Shown: piece after piece, positions 55,760-64,000 of the stretch
Layout of the letters: every line of letters begins with the position of its first letter
Position numbering within the stretch: position 1 is the first letter of the stretch
Origin: Posidonia oceanica
Taxonomy: Eukaryota; Streptophyta; Magnoliopsida; Alismatales; Posidoniaceae
Direction: 5' to 3'
Assembly: GCA_037176725.1 (NCBI GenBank)
Contig: JAZBRS010000060.1
Location: 58,246,001 to 58,310,000, forward strand
DNA length: 64,000 bases
Notes under the pieces: model-generated
Seen by the model: only the letters and a program-made list of their open reading frames with translations
Told to the model about the DNA's origin: nothing
Database searches by the model: none
Position numbers and translations under genes: made by a program

Positions 55760-57050
55760 TTGCACCGTTTTGCGTGCCATCGTGTTTTATCGTTCCGTTT
55801 TGCGCGCCACTTCTCCGCCTTGCACCGTTTTGCGTGCCTTTTAGTTTTCTCGCCCCATTTCGCGTGTTTCCTTGTTTTTCTCGCTCCGTTTTGCGCGCCA
55901 CTTCTCTGTCTTGCACCGTTTCGCGTGACCTTTAGTTTCTTCGCCTCGTTTTGCGTGTTTCCCTGTTTTTCTCGCTCCGTTTTGCGCGCCACTTCTCTGT
56001 CTTGCGCCGTTTTGCATGCCTTTTAGTTTTCTCGCCCCGTTTTGCCTGTTTCCTTGTTTTTCTCGCTCCGTTTTGCGCGCCACTTCTTTGTCTTGCACCG
56101 TTTTGCGTGCCCTTTATTTTTTTCGCCTCGTTTCGAGTGTTTTCATGTTTTATCGCTCCGTTTTGCGCGCCGTTTCTCTATCTTGCACCGTTTTGCGTGC
56201 CTTTTAGTTTCTTCGCCTCGTTTTGCGTGCCATCGCGTTTTATCGCTCCGTTTTGCGCGCTGCTTCTTTGTCTTGCACCGTTTTGCGTGCCCTTTAGTTT
56301 TTCGCCTCGTTTCGCGTGTTTTCATGTTTTATCGCTCCGTTTTGCGCGCCGCCTCTCTATTTTGCACCGTTTTGCGTGCCTTTTAGTTTCTTCGCCTCGT
56401 TTTGCGTGCCATCGCGTTTTATCGCTCCGTTTTGCACGCCGCTTCTTTGTCTTGCACCGTTTTGCGTGCCCCTTAGTTTTTTCGCCTCGTTTCGCGCATT
56501 TTCAAGTTTTCTCGCTCCTTTTTGCGCGCCGTTCCCCTGTCCTGCACCGTTTTGCATGCCTTTCAGTTTTCCCGCCCCGTTTTGCGTGTTTTCTCGTTTT
56601 CTCGCTCCGCTTTGCGTGCCTTTCAGTTTTCTCGCCCCATTTTGCGCGCTTTCTTGTTTTCTCGCTCCGTTTTGCGCGCCACTCCTTTGCCTTGCACCGT
56701 TTTGCGTGCCTTTTAGTTTTTTGCCTCGTTTTGCGTGTTCTCATGTTTTCTCGCTCCGTTTTGCGCGCCGCTCCTCTGTCTTGCACCGTTTTGCGTGCCC
56801 TTTAGTTTTCTTGCCTCGTTTTGCGCGCAGTCTCGTTTTCCTGCACCGTTTTGCGTGCCCTTTCGTTTTCTCGTCTCGTTTTGCGTGCCCTGGTGTTTTC
56901 TTGCCCAGTTTTGCGCCCTTCTTTCGTTTTCTCGCACGGTTTTGCGTTCTTGTTCCATTTCTTGCCCCATTTTGCATGTCAACCCTGTTCTCGCATCTTT
57001 TTTGCATACTTCTTTCGTTCCTCGCACTGTTTTACGCCGTTTTCCCTTGC
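55760..57050 (+). repeat. LTR 30-bp array (E5), 40 or more units
   Basis: Units on TTTTGCGCGCCACTTCT, TTGCACCGTTTTGCGTGCC and TTTTAGTTTTCTCGCCCC form a three-part higher-order pattern different from E4's. The longest of the four. The frames of 284 and 267 codons here are artefacts. Confidence 0.93.
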
Positions 57051-57312
57051 ATGTCGACTGCATTGCATGGTTTTCTCGCCGTTTTGTTTTATCGCCTGCA
57101 TTTGCATATAGGGCGGTGATGCTTACTGTCCGGAGTTCTCACGAGCCAGGTTTCGCTCGGTTCGGAATGCGGGCAGCGTTGCTGAGCGCTTAGATTGCAC
57201 GTTTACTTCCTTGCATCGTTTTCCATCACTTAGAGCACACCTTTGAGCATTAGACAGGCATTCATGGGCACTTAGGCATTCAAAGTCTGCATTTCCCTGC
57301 ATATGCGAGCGT

Positions 57313-57380
57313 AAGCCTAGAAAGACCGATTCTCGGGCGTGTCGGGGGTGCCTAACACCTTCCCCGCGCGTAACAGGAGT
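57313..57380 (+). promoter_or_regulatory. Conserved GC-rich hairpin block (E5 LTR)
   Basis: Same as 20331-20400, including GTCGGGGGTGCCTAACACC. Confidence 0.7.
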
Positions 57381-57562
57381 CCTTACCCTCTCTTGGCCCG
57401 CAATGACCATATTGCCCTTGTCCTAGGCACGAGTCACCTCATTTGCATTCATTTGCATCTTATTTCTTCTGCACTGCCTTGCATTGCATTTTTTTGCTCG
57501 ATTTTGCGTGATTATTCACGCATTTCCCCGATTTTCCTCGTCTTCCGATTTAATAGACTTGG

Positions 57563-57573
57563 TGGCAACTCCG
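57563..57573 (+). other. Primer-site relic inside E5 LTR (mutated)
   Basis: TGGCAACTCCG, one base off the primer-site start, at the place of 20580-20590 in E1. Confidence 0.5.
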
Positions 57574-57796
57574 ATTTTGTCTTATCTTCTTCTTTTTTTT
57601 CCCTTTTTCCCTTTTTTAAATGTTTTCGAGTTAGGTCTTCCTTCTCGGACATAGCCGCTTATAGTGAGCCTGATTCCGATCGGTGCACGCGAGCTTTGGC
57701 ATCGTGCATGGACGATCCGAACACCGGGATTACTACACCCTCCTCCTTGGACTTAGCCGCTAATAGTAAGCCTGATTCTGATTGGGATTACTACAG

Positions 57797-57814
57797 TGGC
57801 GACTCCGCTGGGGA
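57797..57814 (+). other. E5 primer-binding site (tRNA-Arg type)
   Basis: TGGCGACTCCGCTGGGGA, one base after the LTR end; complementary to the 3' end of plant tRNA-Arg with at most one wobble. It primes minus-strand DNA synthesis. Confidence 0.85.
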
Positions 57815-58484
57815 GCTGCCAGACTCCGGCTTTCATTCCTGGCTTTTTCGCTTGCCTGTTTTGCAGCTTTGTCTGCCTTTTGTGCCTTCTTTGCCTGTTT
57901 TGCTCGCTTTTCTGTGCAAACTCCTAGCGAGTCGCCATGTGGCTACTCTGCTTAGGTTTCGCACCTCCTTTGCCTTGGTTTGCGCTCTATTTTGCTTTGC
58001 TATGCCTCTGTTGCTTGTTTACTTACTTATTTCCTTACTTCTGCTCTTACTTGCTTTACGGCTTACCTGTCTTTACTTTCCTTATCTTGCTTGCTTATTA
58101 TTGCTTCATTTCTTGCACGATGCATGTCTACATACTTGTTTGGCAACGATGCATGCTTTTGAATGATGAATGCTTTCTTTTACACATTTGCTATGTCACT
58201 ACGCACGCACATACCCTGCTTATATGCCTTTTGACATGATGAACGCTTTCTCTTCACTATCATGCTCACAAACACCCGCACATGCCATGCACTTGCCTTT
58301 TGTTGTGTTGTATGTTGTTTGCCTGCCATATTTGGTTGATTTTCTTCCCTTTAACACATGCCATGCCTAGGATAGTAGAGACTTGTTTGCTCTCCCTGTG
58401 GTTAACTAAAAATGGCAAGTAAAAAGAACTTCTAGGAGCAACTAGAGACTTTAAACAATCCTTCACCCTCCTTGGGTTAATAAA

Positions 58485-58751
58485 ATGCGCAAGATAAAAG
58501 ACTTTAATCATTTGCATAAGCATCAAATAGGGCATGCATCTTCTCATCTGAGTCCACCTATTAGTCTGCGAAGGATAGTCCCGACCTCTTGTTCCACTGC
58601 TTTGGGCATGGCACAAGTCAGTCGGTCTGTCCCCCCTTTGTTCAGGGGTCGTGTCGGTGTTAGTAGAGGGTACTACCCACGCCTCGGCAGGGTTGAGGCC
58701 ACCAACGCACCACCCTGTCATTACCTGAGCTCTGGACCAGGAGTTAGGTAG
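58485..58751 (+). CDS. Leader ORF (E5), hypothetical
   Basis: 88 codons. It shares the SSHLSPPISLRR start, VSRSVPPL, RGYYPRLGRVEATNAPPC and GPGVR with E1 and E3, and stops earlier through a TAG where E1 has CAA. Confidence 0.35.
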   Translation: MRKIKDFNHLHKHQIGHASSHLSPPISLRRIVPTSCSTALGMAQVSRSVPPLFRGRVGVSRGYYPRLGRVEATNAPPCHYLSSGPGVR

Positions 58752-59036
58752 GGAACCCACTTTTCTGACCTGAGTCGGTGACCCGTACACCCAGGGATAC
58801 CCGAAGTAGATCACCTGCTAAGATACACTAGGTAGGTAAGGGGGGCATACTAGAAAGCATACATATCATTCATGCCATCTAACTTAACTCATTTGCATCT
58901 GTCTTTCAGTTTCTAATTCCTATTTCCTTCTATTTGTGTCAGCAGTGATCGGTAAGCGAGTTCCCCTTGCTGGAGCTTGAGTACCGACCCTTTCTGACAC
59001 CCCTGTTGCGACCTTGTTCGCGACTATTCCTCTACT

Positions 59037-59064
59037 GAGCTATCCGCCTTTGCAACGATAGCTC
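59037..59064 (+). promoter_or_regulatory. Conserved leader RNA hairpin (E5)
   Basis: GAGCTATC pairs with GATAGCTC around CGC-CTTT-GCA. Ends 62 nt before the gag ATG at 59127. Confidence 0.6.
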
Positions 59065-59126
59065 CTATTAGGAATCGCTGTTTGCATACCCGTCGCAGCC
59101 CTATTCTCACGCGCTCTAGGTCAGCA

Positions 59127-60534
59127 ATGGCCCAGTACGTCAGTGAGCCTCTCTTTACTCCTGTCACGGAGGGTGTTTCCATTCCGGCTCCTTCGGTTGC
59201 TCCTTCTGTCCCTTTCGTTCCCCCTCCGAATCCAGGGTTTCCTCCCCTGATGCCTCTAGGATCTCAGTATGTTCTGGGACAGTGGCAAGCATCTCTCCCA
59301 TCGGATCCGGCCGCCGAGTCTATCTTGATGACCGTTACTCGTGCTTCGGAGATGCCATTGCCCCCTCCGTCCCAGGGATACGTCGCCTTTGACATCCCTC
59401 CTACCGCTGCTGCGACTTTTTTTGTAGAACCTGTTCCTCCCGAACAGTCTGTGTCCGTGCCATTTGCTTCTCAACCTTCGCCGGCACTGCACTTCAGCGT
59501 TCCCGCTGGCGGGACGCCTGAGGCGCAGTACCAGCACCTGATGGAGCTTGCCCAGAGACTGCAGGGCATGGCTCTATCGGTTCGTCCTTCCTGTGCTCCT
59601 GTCATTCCTGAGGTTCCTTTGAGGCCAGCTCCTGCATTTCATGCATCTACCTCTACACCCCCGCCTCAACCATCGTCTCAACTGCTCACGTTTCCGACGA
59701 TGGGGGCCCGTTTGCCGCCTCCTTCTGCACAACACTTAGCACAGCATGCTCCTCTTCCCCCTGGTGGTCAGTCCTTTGGACCGGCTGGAGCCCAGTACTT
59801 CACTGGCTCGCTGTCTGGTACCCCACCTGTACAGCAACTGGTGCTCCAGCATCCTACCCCTCCAACAGCACAGCATGGCACCTTCCCTTCTCCTTTGCAT
59901 CAAGCCCAGCATCCTGCATACACCCCTGCATACATAGCTCCCCAGCACGGATACGCCGGCCATCCCGTTGCTCCACCAGGCGACGCTATGGTAGATCCGG
60001 AGGAGCACTTAGGTGCGACCCATTCGGCGTATGTGCTCAATACCCCAGCTGATCCCTCTCCTGTAGCAGCAAATCCAGACCCCATCAACAACCGGATGGA
60101 CGTCTTGGAGAAGGCACTACGACTAGTGCAGGGTACTGAGTACCATACCTACCAATTTCAGGACCTCTGTTGCTTTCCAGAGGCGGTACTCCCTCCGAAG
60201 TTCAAAATCCCGGACTTCGAGAAATACAATGGTAGGGGCTGCCCCGTGGCACACCTGAAGGCGTATTGCGGTGATCTCGCTCAGCTCCAGGCTGACGAGA
60301 GGTTGCTGATCTGCCTGTTCCAGAAGAGCTTGACCGGGCCGGCACTCAAGTGGTTCACATCGCTTGATATGTCAGCCATCAAGACTTGGAACGACCTCAG
60401 TCAGGCGTTCCTGGAACAGTACTCCTTCAACCTCGATCTAGTCCCAAAGCGGGCAGACTTGACCGCAATTAAGCAGAATTCCGGCGAGCCGTTCGGGGAG
60501 TACGTCAGCCGCTGGCGCCCCCTTGCCTCTCAGG
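59127..60534 (+). pseudogene. E5 gag, N-terminal part, open
   Basis: About 469 codons without a stop, from MAQYVSEPLF to FGEYVSRWRPLASQV. At about 60535 a 35-nt deletion between two TCG triplets shifts the frame. The Pro-rich N-terminus and Gag core are complete and closely match E1. Confidence 0.88.
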
Positions 60535-61884
60535 TTCGTCATCAAAGGGGCGCAGCCATCTCTTGAAGCTCTGCTTAGCATCCAACCAGTCACTACTTTT
60601 GCAGCACTCATCAGAGCTGGAGCGCGCGTAGAGAGTTCTCTGCGGAGTGGCAACTTCCCGGCTCTCTCTGCGTTCGCTAAGCAGGCCGCGATCAGTAGTA
60701 ACAGTGCCAATAGCAGCACCTCCAACAACAACAACAGCGGCAGCAGCAACAACCACTCGAAGAGGAAAGACTCACTGAAAACCACTGTTGCATTCGTCGA
60801 CTCTCCTGCTGTGCCTGTTCACTTGCCGTCCCGGCCCGCCCCAGCTCAGATGGTGTATGCTCCTGCACCTAGGAATCCACCCACACCACAAATCACAACC
60901 ACCGCTAGACCGGTCTACCCTGCCGCACCGGTTCAGCAAGGCTCATACCAGAGGCAAAGAAGGCCACCCACTGAAAAGCGGAAATTCGCCCCACTGGTGG
61001 AACCGCTCACGGCCATCTTGCCTAAGGTCGCATCTCTCCTGAAGTTCCCAGAGGTTCGCCCGCCCCCAAATCCTTTGCCGCTTTGGTTTAAGGTGAACCT
61101 CTTCTGCAATTTCCATCGAAGCGTCGGGCATTCGACGGACAACTGCTACTCCCTGCGGAACGTAATTCAAGACCTGATCGAATCGGGAACGATTGTGATT
61201 GACACGCACGAGGCATCCACTCAAGCACACACTCATGCATCTGCACATTCAGCTGTTCCTCCTCATTCTGGCATCATCCACCAACCCCTACCGGAGCACA
61301 CTTATTCGGCAGGGGCTGGAACCTCAGGCATTCACTCTGTCTTCCCTTCTGGGCCTACTACCTCTGTGGTAGACTCTTCTGATCTTATTTCTGAGCCTTT
61401 CCCTGTGAATCTCTATCTCGCGGCAGTTGCCGGCTCCGAGTCGGGAGTTCACATGATCCGACCGCGTACCAGGCCTGAGCGCCCCTTTGCGCCCCCCATT
61501 GTGCTTCCTCAGGCTCAATCCCCTGTACACCTCCTAGCTAGGGCCCAGCCTAGATCCCCTGTCCACCTCTTAGGGCGACCTCAGCTAGGACCCCCTATAC
61601 ACCTTCTAGGTAGACCTCAACCTGCCCCAGCCTTCCCACCCCAACAACCATACCCTCTAGGTAGACCTCAATACCTAGTAGGTCCCCCTGTAACCCCTCC
61701 TGTGCTTGCAGCACGTGCTCCTGTGGTTATTGACTTAACCCTGGACACCCATCGCATCCCTTACAGCTACGCCACAGAAATGTGTGCGGAAGTAACGCGA
61801 TCGGGGAGGATCTACAGGCCCCCAGCACCAGCAATTAGGCCAAATCACCCTAAACCTGCTATGCCCCCACCCTCTAGCCAGTAG
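60535..61884 (+). pseudogene. E5 gag, C-terminal part, other frame
   Basis: Continues from VIKGAQPSLEALLS through the knuckle CNFHRSVGHSTDNC (about 61105-61145) to PKPAMPPPSSQ, where TAG follows. The next sequence corresponds to E1 about 4600, so some 1.2 kb holding the protease has been lost at 61880-61887. Confidence 0.85.
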
Positions 61885-63469
61885 TAGAGGCAGTCCCAAC
61901 TGGCAGCAAGGCTCTGATCAGCACAGAGGCACCACGGTCAGTCTGTTCGGCTTTCCCTCCAGCAGATATAGCAGACAACTCAGCAGGCTCTGTGGCAGAA
62001 CTGGCAAGCTCTCACACTTTTGCAGCCACATCTACATCACAAGTACAAGCAGCAGCTCAGAAGTCAGAGACACTCCTTCTGGCAGAATCAGGCAGGCTAC
62101 CTGCGGTCGCAGTCGCATCAGTACTGCTGTCCCTCTCTTTGGAAGGATAGTCAGTCAATTCAGTCAGCAGCGCGACTCGGCCTACTTCAGCAGCCGCATC
62201 ACTGAGAATGCAGTCGGCGCAGTCCGCTTCGCATCTTCCTGCCGCAAAACAGCAACTCTCATGGCAGGCCCCCATGGCATCAGAAGCCGCACTCTCACAG
62301 TTACCACCGGATGTAGAGGACCAATTGAGCACCACAGTCTCCCGGCCCTTGAGCCCTCAGAAGAGCACCTCTGCCTGCCCTCCACCTGCAACAGTGACCT
62401 TGGCAGCATACCCATCTGTGGCCCCGCTGATCAGTCTGTTTGGATCTCCCACGCCAAAGTTGCCGCTATCAGGTGCGCCCATGAGCCAGATCATGCAAAT
62501 TCCAGGGGCAGCGATCCGTCCTGCAGCCGAGCCAGTACCGCAGGCCCCTGGTGCCTACTACGTCGACTCACCCTCAGACGAGGAGAAAGGAGTAGCGATA
62601 GAAGCCCAGGTCGATTCATGGATATCCGACTTAGAGCTACTTTATCAAGAACAACTCAAGTCGATAACTCATGACCTGACAGAGCAACGAGCCGCAGAAA
62701 GGAAAGGGAAAGCCGTGGTTACGGACCCTCCTCTGCAAGAAGACCATGCCTCTATCATGGTCCTAGAAGAAGACTCGGCAGTACTGGACCCTCTAGACCA
62801 GATGAGCTCATCACTCAGCAACCAGAAGGCGGGTCTAGGTGGTTTGTGCAACACATGCCTCACTGGGGCAGCATAGCGAGCGGCAATGCCCAGATCAGCC
62901 GCCGGTCTGGCATATCCTCCACAAGCACACTAGAAGACTCAGAGGAGGAGGCACTAGCAGTACAAACAGTAGCAGCAACAGAGCAGAAAACAGAATCAGC
63001 AGCAAAATCACCAGCAGCCTCAGTAGCAGGGCCATCAGCAGTGTCAGTAGCAGAAACAGCAGAGCCCTCAACAGCATCAGCAGAGCACTCAACAGAATCG
63101 GTCATGCCAGAGCAGATAGAAGGAGTTGCTGGGACGGAGGTTGCACACCGAGGCCACAAGAATACTCGAGTGAGCGTGACCATCCTGAAGCGTCACTAGG
63201 GCCAAGCAACGGAACATGTACACTCTTTCAACATCACAGATCTTTCTTTTGAGAAAGAGATCCTCTCGGAACTTATTGCTTATGGAGAGGAGGACGATAT
63301 GGGCATGGATGAGACTGACGAACCATTGCCCAAGTTCCGGCCCAATGACGACGACCTAGAAGGCCCCAACCTCCATGTTGAAGAAGAAACAGAGGTTGTC
63401 AACATCAGCATAGCTGAGGAAGTCAGAGAAGTTCGTATCAGTGCCCAGCTGTCCTCCCAGGCTCGAGCA
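61885..63469 (+). pseudogene. E5 linker before RT, frameshift and stops
   Basis: Matches E1 4600-6180. A TAG at 62148 and a one-base deletion near 62790 move it to the frame used by RT; another TAG at 63197 (CAG in E1) follows KRH. Conserved patches are GHKNTRVSVTILKRH and the acidic stretch before RT. Confidence 0.82.
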
Positions 63470-64000
63470 GAGTTCATCGCATTCTTGAAAGAATATGCGG
63501 ATGTCTTTGCCTGGAGTTACGAGGATATGGTTGGCCTTGACATAGAGATAGTGGTGCACAATCTGCCCTTGAACCCGGACGCCAAGCCAGTGAAGCAGAA
63601 GCTAAGAAGATGGCGACCACAGTGGCTGCTCATGATCAAAGAAGAGATAATGAAGCAGCTCAGAGTCAATTTCCTCAAGGTCGTCCTTTATCCTGAGTGG
63701 CTGGCAAACATTGTACCTGTGCCCAAGAAAGATGGCCGAGTCCGGATCTGCATCGACTATAGGGACTTGAACAAGGCAAGTCCCAAGGACGACTTCCCAT
63801 TGCCTCACATTGACGTCCTAGTCGACAATACAGTGGGCCACAAGATGCTCTCATTCATGGATGGCTTTTCCAGATATAATCAGATTAAGATGGCAGAAGA
63901 AGACATGGAAAAGACTTCATTCATCACCCCTTGGGGAGTCTTCTGCTACCAAGTCATGCCGTTCGGTCTAAAGAATGCTGGTGCAACCTATCAGAGGGCC
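63470..64000 (+). pseudogene. E5 RT domain, open to the window edge
   Basis: An open frame reads AWSYEDMVGLDIEIVVHNLP, YPEWLANIVPVPKKDGRV, IDYRDLNKASPKDDF, FMDGFSRYNQIKM and FGLKNAGATYQRA at the edge. One change in a usually constant motif (FSGYNQ to FSRYNQ). The catalytic YVDD lies beyond the window. Confidence 0.88.

Larger units (their letters stand above)
51678..57795 (+). mobile_element. E5 5' LTR, complete (6,118 bp)
   Basis: TGTTGACACCCTATTTTGAC to GGGATTACTACA, followed one base later by the primer site. Zone order as in E1. The last 145 bp contain two versions of the LTR end (57650-57736 and 57737-57795). Confidence 0.95.
57815..59126 (+). other. E5 5' leader, complete
   Basis: About 1.3 kb. 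The first 680 nt are pyrimidine-rich with many TTGCTT and TTACTT words; then come the leader ORF, the conserved block (58850-58878) and the hairpin (59037-59064). A 275-codon frame (57339-58166) crosses the LTR end and primer site and is therefore not a gene. Confidence 0.8.
51678..64000 (+). mobile_element. E5: same family, 5' LTR to RT, continues off window
   Basis: Plus-strand copy inserted in the E4 LTR; CCCTC at 51673-51677 is the expected target duplication. Order: LTR, primer site, leader, gag (35-nt deletion), deletion of the protease region, linker, RT to the right edge. It is the youngest or one of the youngest insertions by nesting, yet already defective through deletions. Confidence 0.93.

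Noticed and set aside
55500..57200. Cys/Phe-rich frames of 225-284 codons
   Set aside because: Same array type in the E5 LTR; no start context or domain.
57339..58166. 275-codon frame with membrane-like segments
   Set aside because: Crosses the LTR end and the primer-binding site; hydrophobic residues come from T-rich low-complexity sequence.

Overview
The window is a block of intergenic heterochromatin from a flowering plant. It consists of large LTR retrotransposons of one Ty3/gypsy family inserted into one another. No host gene, rRNA, tRNA, CRISPR array or bacterial feature was seen. The plant assignment rests on the element type: the Tat branch (Tat/Ogre/Retand) of the plant OTA clade, with a second RNase H between RT-RNase H and integrase, a primer-binding site matching the 3' end of a plant tRNA-Arg, an extra ORF between pol and the 3' LTR, and very long LTRs. 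I cannot tell which plant it is.

Five copies (E1-E5) can be delimited. E1 (+, 1-20702) enters from the left edge inside its 5' leader and runs through gag-pol (596-9391), a downstream ORF (10860-12062), three satellite-like arrays (12.8-14.4 kb), a polypurine tract and a complete 5.8 kb 3' LTR ending at 20702. E2 (-, 20703-38196) was interrupted by E1. It holds the start of a different array, a decayed copy of the extra ORF, an integrase fragment fused to the gag-protease half by a deletion that removed RT and both RNase H domains, a duplicated primer-binding site and a complete 6.2 kb 5' LTR. E3 (-, 38197-45331) is the oldest copy: E2 sits inside its RT domain, and E4 (+, LTR 45332-51677) sits in its leader. 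E5 (+, 51678 to the right edge) sits inside the LTR of E4. It has a complete 6.1 kb 5' LTR, a primer-binding site, a leader, gag, a deletion of the protease region, and RT running off the window. Insertion order is therefore E3 before E2 before E1, and E3 before E4 before E5.

In E1 the whole Gag-protease-RT-RNase H-RNase H-integrase polyprotein is one frame of 2,931 residues. It is broken by eight nonsense codons and no frameshift. Seven of the eight have a CAG or CGA codon in a sister copy, the pattern expected from deamination of methylated cytosine. The copies also share features outside the standard domains: a leader hairpin just before gag, a short leader ORF, a 400-codon ORF after pol, a 30-bp tandem array of variable length in the LTR, a 326-327 nt GT-AG intron-like segment in the LTR, a GC-rich hairpin block near the LTR 3' end, and primer-binding-site relics inside the LTR.
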